Notes: generated by a model from the letters alone, not told the origin. A stretch of DNA of 64,000 nucleotides from Methylosinus trichosporium OB3b (GCF_002752655.1 NZ_CP023737.1:682001-746000); one strand, 5' to 3'; counted from the stretch's first letter, positions 1-7,905 are shown. Numbers and translations are program-made.

Positions 1-1207
1 CCCCGAGCGAGCGAAGGAGCTCGACCGCCTCGGCGTAGGCCGGCCGCGGCGGGGCGTCGAGAAAGGGAAGCTTTCGCGGATCGTCGACGCCCCAGGCGCG
101 CAGATCGAGCGCGAGGCCGGAGAGATCGGCGGCGAGGATTTCCGGCGCCGCGAAAGCGGGCAGAGAAGCGGTCGCGGCCTCGTCCCACAGGCGATAGCAG
201 ACGCCGGGCTCGGTGCGTCCCGCCCTGCCCCGCCGCTGGTCGACCGAGGCGCGCGAGGCGCGAACGGTCTCCAGCCGCGTGAGGCCGAGATCGGGCTCGA
301 ACGCCGCGACGCGCGACAGCCCGCAATCCACGACGACGCGCACGCCCTCGATGGTCAGCGAGGTCTCGGCGATGGAGGTGGCGAGCGTGACCTTGCGCCG
401 GCCCGCCGCGGCGGGAGCGACGGCGAGATCCTGGTCCTTGCGCTCCATCGCGCCATAGAGCGGCGCGACATCGACATCGGGCGGCAGGCCGCGCTCGGCG
501 AGCAGGGACGCTACGCGCTGGATCTCCGCCTGTCCAGGCAGGAACGCCAGCAGCGAGCCATGCTCCTCGGCCAGTCCGCGCCGCACGGCGCGCGCCACCG
601 CCTCCTCGACGCGCTCCTCGGCGGCGCGGCCGAGATAACGCGTCTCGACCGCGAAGGTGCGGCCCTCGCTCTCGACGATCGTCGCGCCGCGCATGACCGA
701 GGCCACGCGCGCGCCGTCTAGCGTCGCCGACATTGCGAGGATGCGCAGATCCTCGCGCAGCCCGGCCTGCGCGTCGAGCGCCAAAGCGAGGCCGACATCG
801 GCGTCGAGCGAGCGCTCGTGAAACTCGTCGAAGATCACCGCCGCGACGCCCTCGAGCATCGGGTCATCGAGGATCATGCGCGCGAACACGCCCTCGGTGA
901 CGACCTCCACGCGCGTGCGCGACGAAATTTTGGATTCCAGCCGCATGCGCAGGCCGATGGTCTCGCCGACCGCCTCGCCGAGCGTCGCCGCCATGCGCGT
1001 CGCCGCCGCCCGCGCCGCGAGGCGACGCGGCTCCAGCAGCACGAGCTTGCCGCCGGCCGCCCATTGCGCATCCAGCAGAGCGAGCGGCACGCGCGTCGTC
1101 TTGCCGGCGCCGGGCGGCGCGACGATCACGAGATTGCTCGACGACGCGGCCGCCGTGCGGATTTGCGGCAGGACGTCGTCGATCGGCAATGTTTCGCGGA
1201 AGCTCAC
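1..1207 (-). CDS. hrpB: ATP-dependent helicase HrpB (N-terminal part, runs off the window)
   Basis: DEAH-box RNA helicase-like ATPase of the HrpB family; its exact substrate in bacteria is poorly known. About 402 codons of a roughly 820-residue family are visible. Translating the minus strand shows Walker A (APPGAGKTTR) near the start, the DEFHER box, SATLDG (motif III), and the helicase C-terminal motif QRRGRAGRTEPG, all in the expected order. The start is taken as GTG at 1207 (VSFRETLPIDDVLP) because an in-frame stop lies a few codons upstream and no ATG fits. The gene lies 18 bp downstream of the HhH-protein gene on the same strand and could be co-transcribed with it. The family call is firm; the C-terminal half is outside the window. 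Confidence 0.93.
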   Translation of the reverse strand, partial: MSFRETLPIDDVLPQIRTAAASSSNLVIVAPPGAGKTTRVPLALLDAQWAAGGKLVLLEPRRLAARAAATRMAATLGEAVGETIGLRMRLESKISSRTRVEVVTEGVFARMILDDPMLEGVAAVIFDEFHERSLDADVGLALALDAQAGLREDLRILAMSATLDGARVASVMRGATIVESEGRTFAVETRYLGRAAEERVEEAVARAVRRGLAEEHGSLLAFLPGQAEIQRVASLLAERGLPPDVDVAPLYGAMERKDQDLAVAPAAAGRRKVTLATSIAETSLTIEGVRVVVDCGLSRVAAFEPDLGLTRLETVRASRASVDQRRGRAGRTEPGVCYRLWDEAATASLPAFAAPEILAADLSGLALDLRAWGVDDPRKLPFLDAPPRPAYAEAVELLRSLG

Positions 1208-1225
1208 ACGCGCCCCCGCGGACGC

Positions 1226-1552
1226 TCACTTCTGGCGGGCGATGATCTTGTCCTTGATCTTGTCATAGACGGCCTTGGGAATGATCTTCTTGCGGTGAAG
1301 CTCGTCCTTGCCTCGATAAGGGCGACCCTTCACGATCGCCGCGGCGCGCGCCGGACCGACGCCCGGCAGCACATCCAGCTCCTCGACCGTCGCCGAATTA
1401 ATGTCCAGCAACTCCTCGGCGGGAGCGGCGGGCTTCGCCGGCGCCGGCGCGACGGAGGGAGCGGGCGCCGAAGGCTGGAGAGCCTGCGCGAGCACGCCGG
1501 CGCCCCAGCCGAGCGCGAGAGCGACCATAGCGAAGCGAAGGAAAAGGCGCAT
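1226..1552 (-). CDS. Secreted helix-hairpin-helix (ComEA-like) protein
   Basis: A 108-residue protein with a signal peptide (about residues 1-22, hydrophobic, ending in VLAQA), an Ala/Pro linker, and a single HhH domain at about 48-105 (INSATVEELDVLPGVGPARA). This resembles the DNA-binding half of ComEA and the many short exported HhH proteins of alphaproteobacteria. It has no ComEA membrane anchor, so a periplasmic DNA-binding role is only an inference. It is followed by hrpB on the same strand. The ATG at 1552 gives the signal peptide and is preceded by a GAGAGGA-like ribosome site. Confidence 0.8.
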   Translation of the reverse strand: MRLFLRFAMVALALGWGAGVLAQALQPSAPAPSVAPAPAKPAAPAEELLDINSATVEELDVLPGVGPARAAAIVKGRPYRGKDELHRKKIIPKAVYDKIKDKIIARQK

Positions 1553-1688
1553 GGGGAATCCTCTCTCGTCACCAATGACGAATCGGAGAATCCGCGCGTC
1601 GGCCCCGGCCGGTCAATTGCGTCTTGTTCGTGCGGCCTGGAACGCTCGAGCGAATTCTGATCGGTCGAACGTTCGATCGGAAAGCGCT

Positions 1689-2141
1689 CTATTCGAAGCT
1701 CGTCTGGAAGCGCACGATCGCCCGCGCCATCGGGCGAGTCGGCAGATAGCAGAAGGAATTGGTGGCGATCTTCGCCTCCTTGCAATGATTGTGATCGGCG
1801 TTCCATTCATAGCCGAGCCGCTCCATGCAGGCGACCATGGCGTCATGCAACACAGGGCTATGGTTCTTGGTCCGCTCGTCGGGCAGCTTGGTCTCGACGT
1901 CGAGCTCGCAATCGGTCACATCGGTCTTGAGGCCGGCGAAATAGCGGCCGGAGCTGCTCGAAGTGACGAAGATGAGCTCGGTCGCGACCATGAAGGCGAG
2001 GCCGATGGCGAAGGCGACGCGAGACTTGAGCTTGCTGTCGAAATAATCGACGCCGATGAAGGACAATGCGCCGAGCGCCAGCAAGCCGCCGCCCAGAAGC
2101 AGGGTGAGCGGCGCGACAAAAGCCGCGATATCCTCGTTCAT
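1689..2141 (-). CDS. Four-cysteine small membrane protein, paralogue A
   Basis: I do not recognise this family. The 150-residue product has two predicted membrane helices (about 8-30 and 42-62) and a C-terminal soluble part with Cys at 78, 105, 120 and 131. It shares the pattern GYEW-x4-H-x2-C, ATN-x2-CYLP and the cysteine spacing (C-x26-C-x14-C-x10-C) exactly with the next gene upstream at 2278-2724. The two are tandem paralogues. Even cysteine number and exact spacing suggest disulphides or metal binding on one face of the membrane, but this is inference. Confidence 0.75.
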   Translation of the reverse strand: MNEDIAAFVAPLTLLLGGGLLALGALSFIGVDYFDSKLKSRVAFAIGLAFMVATELIFVTSSSSGRYFAGLKTDVTDCELDVETKLPDERTKNHSPVLHDAMVACMERLGYEWNADHNHCKEAKIATNSFCYLPTRPMARAIVRFQTSFE

Positions 2142-2277
2142 CGGCGCCTTTCTCCGTCTTCGTTACGACAGGGCGCCGCATTCCCTCTTCGTCTCGTCAT
2201 AAAGTGGAGCGAGGCCGAAGGCTCGGCAAGCGCGAGGCGCCCAAAAACCGAGCTTATCGCAGGCCGCCGCCGTCGCG

Positions 2278-2724
2278 CTATTCGAATTTCAGCTGCAGCG
2301 CGGTAACGGCGCGATCGAAGCCGCCGGCCGGCAGATAGCAATAGGGGTTGGTGGCGAGCGGCGCGTCCGAGCAATTATGGTGGCCCGGAGCCCATTCATA
2401 ACCGGCCTCCTGCATGCAGGTGCGGATGTGATTTTGAATGACCTCGGCTCCGGCGCCGAGCCGGGCCTCGGGATGGGCCGACTCGCCCTCGAGCTCGCAG
2501 GCGGAGGTCTGCACCTGCTGAGCTTTGAAGAAGGAGACGCTGGAGCCGGCCAGCACGACCTCGAGCGCGCCGAGCACCGCGAAGCCCGCGACCAGCGCGA
2601 CGATCGCCTGCGTCTGCGAGCGCAGGAAACGAATGTCGATGAAATAGAGAATGCCGCCGGCGACGAGCGCGCAGCCGATAATGAGCGCGAAAGGCGTGAC
2701 GAAGACCGAGAGATCCTGATTCAT
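2278..2724 (-). CDS. Four-cysteine small membrane protein, paralogue B
   Basis: A 148-residue tandem paralogue of the gene at 1689-2141. It has the same MN-[QE]-D-[LI] start, two membrane helices (about 8-30 and 39-60) and Cys at 76, 103, 118 and 129 with spacing identical to paralogue A, plus the conserved GYEW, HHNC and CYLP segments. One additional Cys (18) sits in the first helix. The gap of 136 bp between the two genes leaves room for a separate promoter. The start at 2724 follows a GGAG-type ribosome site. Function unknown. Confidence 0.75.
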   Translation of the reverse strand: MNQDLSVFVTPFALIIGCALVAGGILYFIDIRFLRSQTQAIVALVAGFAVLGALEVVLAGSSVSFFKAQQVQTSACELEGESAHPEARLGAGAEVIQNHIRTCMQEAGYEWAPGHHNCSDAPLATNPYCYLPAGGFDRAVTALQLKFE

Positions 2725-2950
2725 TTTGTTCTCCTGTGCTCAGAGAGCGCGCGCGCCCTCGTCCGGCGACCGGATCGATCGCCGAAATCCGACAGGAGTC
2801 ATCAGCCTCTTCGGCGGTTAGAGGGGGCACCCCATCCCCTGGCGCGGAGCGCTCGGCGTCCGCGACCTCGTATGACAAATTCGATACAGAAGCGGGGACG
2901 TTGCGTCAATGTCGGCGTCGATATGCGCGGGCGAAGCGGGCGCGCGCTGT

Positions 2951-3586
2951 CTACTTCGCCTCCGCGAACCCCAGCGGCTTGCTCGCCGCAGCCAATGGCT
3001 CTGAATGGGTCGCCGTCGCGACGGTCACGCCCGGCTCGCCGCCGGCCGCGGCCAGCGCCTCGGGAGTGTTGGAGAGAAAGGCGGCGAGATCGTCGGCTCC
3101 GCGGGCTGCGAACTCGGCGAGTTCCTGGTCGCCGAGCGCGCTCCACGGGTCACCGGCGCCTCTCGCCACGACCTCGTCGGCGAGGCGCTGCGCCCGCCGG
3201 CCGTCGTGATCGAACACGTCGAACACATAGCCGAGGCGCGTCGCGCCCTCCGGCCCCGCATAAGCGGTGAGATAGCCGCGCAGCTTATAGGCGGCGTCGG
3301 CCTCGCCGGCCGTGGCGATGTCGCGGACCTCGGCCGTGCGGACGAACAGCGGACGAAAACGGGTCAATATCTCTTCCGGCGCGCCTTCGAGGCTGGCGAG
3401 GGCGACGCTCGCGCCATGCGGGCTGACGCCCGGGCGCGGGACCGGCTTGTGGCGCGCCGCCGTCGGGCCCGGGCGCCGCGCCCCGACCTCGACCGCCGTG
3501 TCGACACATCCGGCGAGCGCGGCGGCCGCCGCCGCCAAGGCGCAGATCGTCGCGAGCCGCCGCCCGCCCGTCTTCGGCTGTCGCAT
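2951..3586 (-). CDS. Putative lipoprotein of unknown function
   Basis: A 211-residue protein starting at the ATG at 3586, chosen because GGGGAGGAG lies just upstream and because the start gives a short lipoprotein signal: positive MRQPKTGGRR, a long Ala stretch, then the lipobox LAGC with Cys27. Longer upstream starts would bury this signal. The rest is Ala/Gly-rich with the segment TAEVRDIATAGEADAAYKL and no catalytic motif I recognise. It is divergent from pal across a 307-bp intergenic region. Confidence 0.65.
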   Translation of the reverse strand: MRQPKTGGRRLATICALAAAAAALAGCVDTAVEVGARRPGPTAARHKPVPRPGVSPHGASVALASLEGAPEEILTRFRPLFVRTAEVRDIATAGEADAAYKLRGYLTAYAGPEGATRLGYVFDVFDHDGRRAQRLADEVVARGAGDPWSALGDQELAEFAARGADDLAAFLSNTPEALAAAGGEPGVTVATATHSEPLAAASKPLGFAEAK

Positions 3587-3893
3587 CTTCTCCTCCCCGG
3601 GTGTCGGTCCGCCGCATGGTTGACGAATTGCTAACAATGATCCGGGGGCCGGTCCAGCCCCGGAGTCTTGCGCATCCGCAGAGTCGCCCACCGCCTATCC
3701 CACTGAAAAACAGCGCGCGCGCCTCAATGCCGCCATCAAGCCTCCCGACCATCCACCTTTCGTTAACCTTAATATCGGGTCGCCGCGGATGGCGGCGCGC
3801 GAAAAGCTGGCGTCAAGGTTTACGGAACCTTCGCTTAACCCTGCCCCGCTAGGACTGCCCGGGAAAGACCGCGTCAGAGGAGTTTTCAAGGTT
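3587..3893. other. Divergent intergenic region between lipoprotein gene and pal
   Basis: The 307 bp between two divergent envelope genes must hold both promoters. I see an AT-rich patch around 3765-3775 (TTAACCTTAATAT) that could contribute a -10 region for pal. I see no open frame with a convincing ribosome site. Confidence 0.4.
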
Positions 3894-4397
3894 ATGGACA
3901 TCACCTCCGCCTTGCGCACGCTGCGCGTCGTCGCCGCCTTGACTGCGGCCTTGTCGATCGCGGCCTGCGCCAAGAACGCCTCGGAGGACGAGAACGCCGC
4001 CCTCGCGGGTCGCGGCGGCTACGCCGCTCCGGGCAGCCCGCAGGATTTCGTCGTCAATGTCGGCGACCGCATCTATTTCGAGACCGATTCGAGCGAGCTG
4101 ACGTCGACCGCTCAGACGACGCTCGACAAGCAGGTCGACTGGCTGCAACGCTACGGCCGCTATTCCTTCACGGTCGAGGGCCACGCCGATGAGCGCGGCA
4201 CGCGCGAGTATAATTTCGCGCTCGGCGCCCGCCGCGCCGAGGTGGCGAAGAACTATCTCGTCTCGCGCGGCCTCTCGGCGGCGCGCATCCGCACGATCAG
4301 CTATGGCAAGGAGCGCCCGGTCGCGGTCTGCGACGACATCTCCTGCTGGTCGCAGAATCGTCGCGCCGTGACCGTTCTCGGCGGAGGCAATTCATAA
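3894..4397 (+). CDS. pal: Peptidoglycan-associated lipoprotein Pal
   Basis: The outer-membrane lipoprotein of the Tol-Pal system that tethers the outer membrane to peptidoglycan during constriction. The 167-residue product has a lipoprotein signal with lipobox SIAAC (Cys25) and a C-terminal OmpA-like domain (about 60-165) with the peptidoglycan-binding segment HADERGTREYNFALGARRA. The ATG at 3894 is preferred over an upstream in-frame ATG at 3789 because it follows GAGGAG and gives a normal signal peptide. tolQRAB are not next to it in this window; the next feature is a tRNA gene. Confidence 0.93.
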   Translation: MDITSALRTLRVVAALTAALSIAACAKNASEDENAALAGRGGYAAPGSPQDFVVNVGDRIYFETDSSELTSTAQTTLDKQVDWLQRYGRYSFTVEGHADERGTREYNFALGARRAEVAKNYLVSRGLSAARIRTISYGKERPVAVCDDISCWSQNRRAVTVLGGGNS

Positions 4398-4477
4398 ATT
4401 CGCGCCGGGCGCGCCTTCGGGCGCTTGCATCGCGCCCGACGATGCGGCATTGAGAAGCCGACGCCGCGTCGTCCCGC

Positions 4478-4554
4478 AGGAGTGTAGCTCAATCGGCTAG
4501 AGCACCGGTCTCCAAAACCGGGGGTTGGGGGTTCGAGTCCCTCCACTCCTGCCA
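4478..4554 (+). tRNA. tRNA-Trp (anticodon CCA), CCA end encoded
   Basis: The 77-nt sequence folds as a standard cloverleaf: the acceptor stem AGGAGTG pairs with CACTCCT, the D arm is AGCTCAATCGGCTAGAGC, the anticodon stem-loop CCGGTCTCCAAAACCGG carries CCA in the loop, and the T arm contains GGTTCGAGTCC. The 3' CCA is encoded. The last 13 bases recur at 6819-6831, which makes this tRNA a likely integration site. Confidence 0.95.
4542..4554 (+). repeat. Putative att site, tRNA-proximal copy (13-bp direct repeat)
   Basis: TCCACTCCTGCCA, the acceptor-arm 3' end of tRNA-Trp. It is repeated exactly at 6819-6831 on the same strand, and the two copies bracket the AT-richer insert. The repeat is short for a tRNA-directed tyrosine recombinase, but its position at the exact tRNA end fits. 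Confidence 0.6.
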
Positions 4555-4997
4555 AAGCTAAAAAAATCTCAACGAAATCAATTGTTTTTGTCTGGTGTGG
4601 CAACACCCGTCCCACCCGGTGGGGCGCTTTGTTCGCTTGGCGTTTCCGCAATCAGCCTCGCTGTCGCCCCAGCCATCTGCTTCGAGTTCGCCATTCGGTC
4701 CTATCCGAGCGTCGTTCAGGCATAGAGCACCATGAGCTGGTGCTCACTCATGCCAGTGCGAGCAAGGGGGCACACAATGAGCGAACTGCGTGGGCAGATC
4801 TGCGCTGGACGCACTGCTCGAACACGCGCCGCCCTCTTCCCCCTGCTGTCCGGCGCATAGACGTAGCATGGCTGGGCGTCACCGCCGCCGGACCACAACC
4901 GGCTCTACCTTGGTCGCCGCTGTATGACGATCGTCGCGACCTCGAAAATATCGTCTGAGCAAGTGCCCTGCCGGTCCGCGCCGGCGCTTTTCACGTT
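4555..4997. other. Non-coding left end of the putative element
   Basis: This 443-bp stretch holds no convincing gene. Several short open frames exist on both strands, but they lack ribosome sites and recognisable motifs. I looked for integrase catalytic motifs in the frames I translated and found none. A small hairpin-like sequence (CCCACCCGGTGGGG) lies near 4610-4623. Confidence 0.5.
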
Positions 4998-5789
4998 TTA
5001 ATGACGGTGGTTAAGCACATTTCTTCGAATGTCGAGCGTGAGGCCTTCAATATTATCGAGGCGATAAAACCCGACATTGTGCTCTTCCATCAACCCGGCT
5101 ATATCGTGAACAAAATTGTCTGATTGCCCCTCAACGTCCGCAACAACAACGAGCTTCGCGGGGCGGATTATTTGTGTATCTTTGTACAACCAATCTCCTT
5201 TAATTGCCTGTGCGCTAGCCGCTTCAATGGCATGATTTGGGTCGCTAATAAGCGATAGCCCGGAAATTAGGTTGTATCTGCCATTTTGATATGCATAGGG
5301 AGCCTTCAGTGTTATACCTTGCGGTAATTCAACCGGCTCTGGCTTCTCAAGCAACGCCTCAACGCCGCGCTCAACGAGTTCGTGTTTTAGCTTTTGACCA
5401 ATACGAAGCTTTTTGACCGCGGACGAGCGCGAACATACGAGCTTGGCGTATAAGTCCTCGATCACGTCAATTGGATTTTCAGCTAGCACAGAGCGTGGTT
5501 GAAGGAGTCGAAGATTGCCCGTTCTAGTTTCGACGAATCGACTCACTGACTCAAGCGTCCAGTCCTTCTGGAATTCAGCCGAGATGCGGCAGCGCAGCGA
5601 TTCAACCATGTCCTTGAAAAAGGATGGCCTGTGGATATTGCTGTCCGCCTGTCGAGATGACGCAACAAATTTGGACAACACGTATGGAGCGGCGCGAGCA
5701 AATAGGACCACGCCTACGTTCACATACTCAGCTCGCTCCGGCATCTCGCCGTATTGAACGAGCGAGAAATATGCTTGCGCATCAATCAT
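4998..5789 (-). CDS. DUF3037 domain protein, partner of HipA-like kinase
   Basis: A 263-residue protein whose N-terminus (YFSLVQYGEMPERAEYVNVGVVLF, about 7-30, split here into its two halves YFSLVQYGEM and EYVNVGVVLF) matches the DUF3037 signature. No catalytic site or membrane segment is evident; the C-terminal half contains a possible Rossmann-like stretch (AKLVVVADVEG). The ATG at 5789 lies inside the end of the HipA-like gene (8-bp overlap), so translation is probably coupled. DUF3037 proteins are, to my knowledge, often encoded next to HipA-like kinases; their role is not established. Low GC like its partner. Confidence 0.8.
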   Translation of the reverse strand: MIDAQAYFSLVQYGEMPERAEYVNVGVVLFARAAPYVLSKFVASSRQADSNIHRPSFFKDMVESLRCRISAEFQKDWTLESVSRFVETRTGNLRLLQPRSVLAENPIDVIEDLYAKLVCSRSSAVKKLRIGQKLKHELVERGVEALLEKPEPVELPQGITLKAPYAYQNGRYNLISGLSLISDPNHAIEAASAQAIKGDWLYKDTQIIRPAKLVVVADVEGQSDNFVHDIAGLMEEHNVGFYRLDNIEGLTLDIRRNVLNHRH

Positions 5790-6603
5790 TCTCGTCCACT
5801 CCAGGCAACCTAGGGCTCGTTACGATCTTTCCAGCGATGGTTTCCACCACAAACGCCGCCCTGTCGCAAATTAAATCGGTAAGCGATGCTGACGCATTGG
5901 GTCCGAGGCCCCAAGCCGCCGGCACAGATGCTACAACGTCCTCGACAAAGGACCTGTCTAGCGATTGCAGCTTAGTGACCGCCCTTCGTACAGAATCGTG
6001 AGTTAAAAATCCCCTAAAAGGCGGGAATACGCCGAATATAGTCTCATCGCGCACGACTATTGCATCATACCTGCTAATAATGAAATCTCCATCCTCAACA
6101 AAACACTGTCCGTGGTCAATTGGTACCAAGTCATATAGCTTTTTTCGACTCGGCTTACAAATCAGTAGATTATCAAAATTGCGCATTCCGGGGGCACACC
6201 TGTCAAAATTTCTGACCCACGTATCGAAAATAATAAGTTTTGCAATATCATCGCTATTCCGTAGCTTATGCAAAAATAAATCTGTTCCATCGAACGGCAT
6301 CACGCTTTCAATATGCTTTGAAAAAAAAGATGGATATTCAACTCTTCTGAGACCACTCATCACTAATTCGATTTGACTGTCAGCGATTATAGAAAATGGT
6401 GGGATATTTAATCCGAACCATGTTCCCAGCTCCGCGCAGACAAGCTCCGCGATGACGGATGCGGGACCCATCGGATTATTTGGGCTCTTGAGATAGCCGA
6501 GGCCCGCGTCGGTATCCACCAATATGACTTGGCTTGCGGCCGTATGCCGTTCAATCTCTCTCGTAATCGTTCGCGGCCGACAAACCGTCCCACACATCAA
6601 CAT
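5782..6603 (-). CDS. HipA-like kinase family protein (HipA_2 type)
   Basis: A 273-residue protein resembling the compact HipA-like kinases that lack the HipA N-terminal subdomain. Visible landmarks are HTAASQVILV near residue 20 (glycine-loop region of the family), ASVIAELVCAELG (about 48-60), the catalytic-loop-like segment FDTWVRNFDRC followed by NFDNLLI (about 126-148), and the metal-binding-like LVPIDHGQCF (about 159-168). No HipB-like antitoxin precedes it; instead a DUF3037 gene overlaps its end. The start is taken as ATG 6603; ATG 6597 is also possible. By analogy with HipA it may phosphorylate a protein target, but a toxin role is unproven. Confidence 0.75.
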   Translation of the reverse strand: MLMCGTVCRPRTITREIERHTAASQVILVDTDAGLGYLKSPNNPMGPASVIAELVCAELGTWFGLNIPPFSIIADSQIELVMSGLRRVEYPSFFSKHIESVMPFDGTDLFLHKLRNSDDIAKLIIFDTWVRNFDRCAPGMRNFDNLLICKPSRKKLYDLVPIDHGQCFVEDGDFIISRYDAIVVRDETIFGVFPPFRGFLTHDSVRRAVTKLQSLDRSFVEDVVASVPAAWGLGPNASASLTDLICDRAAFVVETIAGKIVTSPRLPGVDEND

Positions 6604-6631
6604 CAAGAATCTCGTTCCCCAACGCCCTACC

Positions 6632-6661
6632 GTTATCGGGCGGGTAAGCCTTGAAAGTCAA
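6632..6661 (-). promoter_or_regulatory. Candidate sigma-70 promoter for the HipA-like/DUF3037 pair
   Basis: Read on the minus strand, TTGACT (6661-6656) is followed after 18 bp by GATAAC (6637-6632). That is a good -35 and a fair -10 about 20-30 bp before the HipA-like start codon. Spacing and position fit; the match could be fortuitous. Confidence 0.4.
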
Positions 6662-7001
6662 TGGATGCCAGTGCAACGCTGGACTTCTATCGCAGCTCGT
6701 CGCCCGCTCTCCCCTGAGAGTGGGACAAAAATGATTGCCGCGCTATTGTTATAATTAGATTATTCCGCCACGGAAAAAGGCCGCTGCTGTCTTTTAACAG
6801 ATTGAATTAAACCGAATATCCACTCCTGCCACTCGCCGACAATTTTGCATTGGTTCGGATCACCCGCTTTTATCGAAGTCGCGCCAATATTCGCTCTGCT
6901 GTCGTCGAGCGGCGAAGTCAGGCGCAGCTGCGGAAGGCCGGCGCTCTGGACGCGGAAGCGCAGCCGCGCCATATTGCGAGCGCTCCACGCAAGGACAGCG
7001 C
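6662..7001. other. Intergenic region around the distal end of the element
   Basis: No supported gene. The first part belongs to the AT-rich insert, and the distal direct repeat lies at 6819-6831. From about 6870 the composition becomes that of the chromosome. Open frames across 6760-7098 on either strand straddle the junction and have no recognisable content. Confidence 0.5.
6819..6831 (+). repeat. Putative att site, distal copy (13-bp direct repeat)
   Basis: TCCACTCCTGCCA, identical to the last 13 bases of the tRNA-Trp gene at 4542-4554. The bases before it are AT-rich like the insert; GC content rises soon after it. Confidence 0.6.
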
Positions 7002-7298
7002 ATGAGTTCCGCCGTCGCCTTCGATACGCTGAAATTCGTCGAAAAGCTCGAGGCCGCAGGCGTCCCGCATGCGCAGGCCAAGGCGACGGCGGAAGCATTC
7101 GCCGAGGCGACGAGCCAGGAATTGGCGACGAAGGCGGACCTCGCAGCCGTCAAGGCCGAGTTGAAAGCAGATATCGCCACCGTCCGAGCAGAGGTCGAGC
7201 TGGCGAAGCGCGACCTCAAAATCTGGTTCGGCTCGGTCATGGTCGTCGCCGTCGGCGTCATCCTCGCGGCCATCCGATATCTTCCGGCCGGGCACTGA
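7002..7298 (+). CDS. DUF1640-like coiled-coil membrane protein
   Basis: A 98-residue protein with an N-terminal amphipathic part (FDTLKFVEKLEAAGVPHAQA), a heptad-rich middle with the typical TKADLAAVKAELKADI pattern (about 45-66), and one C-terminal membrane helix (about 74-92). This layout is that of the DUF1640/CCDC90-like family, proteins of unknown function anchored by the C-terminus. AAGGAC precedes the ATG. The next gene starts 4 bp downstream, so the two are probably one transcript. Confidence 0.75.
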   Translation: MSSAVAFDTLKFVEKLEAAGVPHAQAKATAEAFAEATSQELATKADLAAVKAELKADIATVRAEVELAKRDLKIWFGSVMVVAVGVILAAIRYLPAGH

Positions 7299-7302
7299 CT
7301 TC

Positions 7303-7641
7303 GTGGGGGAGCCGCTCGACATATTCGGGCGTCCGGTCGAGGACCGGCGTCTCGTCATTTGCACCGGGCCGTGCTGCGACCGGGACGGACGGGCGACGGC
7401 GAATCTGGAAGCGCTGCGCGGACTGCTGATCCAGACCGGTCTCGGAGCCGAGACGATCGGCGTCGCCTCTTGCGTGCGCCGCAATTGCCTCGGCCAATGC
7501 TGCAGCGAGCCGCTCGCCCATGTGGCGCCGGACGATATCTGGTACCATGAGCTCACCGCGGAAAACCTGCTGCGCATTTTCGTGCAGCATGTGCTGAATC
7601 ATCGGCCCGTCGCCGAGCTGGCGCTGCTGCTGGAGGATTGA
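7303..7641 (+). CDS. (2Fe-2S) thioredoxin-like ferredoxin domain protein
   Basis: A 112-residue protein with the cysteine pattern of thioredoxin-fold [2Fe-2S] ferredoxins: CTGPCC (Cys20, 24, 25) and NCLGQCC (Cys62, 66, 67), giving C-x4-C and C-x3-C pairs like those of NuoE and related domains. Likely an electron carrier or cluster-binding protein in the cytoplasm; partner unknown. It starts at GTG 7303, 4 bp after the DUF1640-like gene. Confidence 0.8.
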   Translation: MGEPLDIFGRPVEDRRLVICTGPCCDRDGRATANLEALRGLLIQTGLGAETIGVASCVRRNCLGQCCSEPLAHVAPDDIWYHELTAENLLRIFVQHVLNHRPVAELALLLED

Positions 7642-7646
7642 TCCCC

Positions 7647-7850
7647 CTACCCGCGGCCGAACAGCCAGAAGGCGAGACTGAGGAGGACGCTCACCAGCAG
7701 CGAGCTCGCCAGCGGGATGTAGATTTTGAAATTGCCGCGGTCGACGACAATGTCGCCGGGCAGGCGTCCGAGCCCCAGCCGCTCTCCGAGGAGCCACAGC
7801 AGCCCGACGAGGATCAGCACGGCTCCGGCGCCGATCAGCAGCTTCGGCAT
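7647..7850 (-). CDS. DUF2905 family small membrane protein
   Basis: A 67-residue protein with two hydrophobic helices (about 4-22 and 45-64) joined by the family segment LGRLPGDIVVDRGNFKIYIP. The DUF2905 signature is LGxLPGDI. The ATG at 7850 (MPKLLIG) is chosen over an upstream frame start because it begins at the family N-terminus. Convergent with the ferredoxin gene. Function unknown. Confidence 0.85.
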   Translation of the reverse strand: MPKLLIGAGAVLILVGLLWLLGERLGLGRLPGDIVVDRGNFKIYIPLASSLLVSVLLSLAFWLFGRG

Positions 7851-7905
7851 GACGACCTCCGCAGTCTCTCTCGCAGATAAGGGTTCTTCCGCAGATGAGG
7901 AGAGC

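Larger units (their letters stand above)
4555..6831. mobile_element. Putative 2.3-kb integrated element at tRNA-Trp carrying a HipA-like/DUF3037 pair
   Basis: The stretch is bounded by a 13-bp direct repeat of the tRNA-Trp 3' end. Its base composition differs strongly from the flanks: 60-base lines at 6121 and 6241 contain only 20 and 23 G+C, whereas the flanking genes are clearly GC-rich. It contains two overlapping minus-strand genes and no integrase or recombinase that I can find. It may be a deletion remnant of a larger island, or a small cargo element moved by another element's integrase. Confidence 0.6.

Noticed and set aside
4629..4958. Possible small gene between tRNA-Trp and the DUF3037 gene
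   Set aside because: No ribosome site, no recognisable motif, and overlapping frames on both strands are equally open. I also looked here for an integrase remnant and found none.
6760..7098. Possible gene across the distal end of the putative island
   Set aside because: It spans the junction between AT-rich and GC-rich DNA and overlaps a better supported gene on the other strand.
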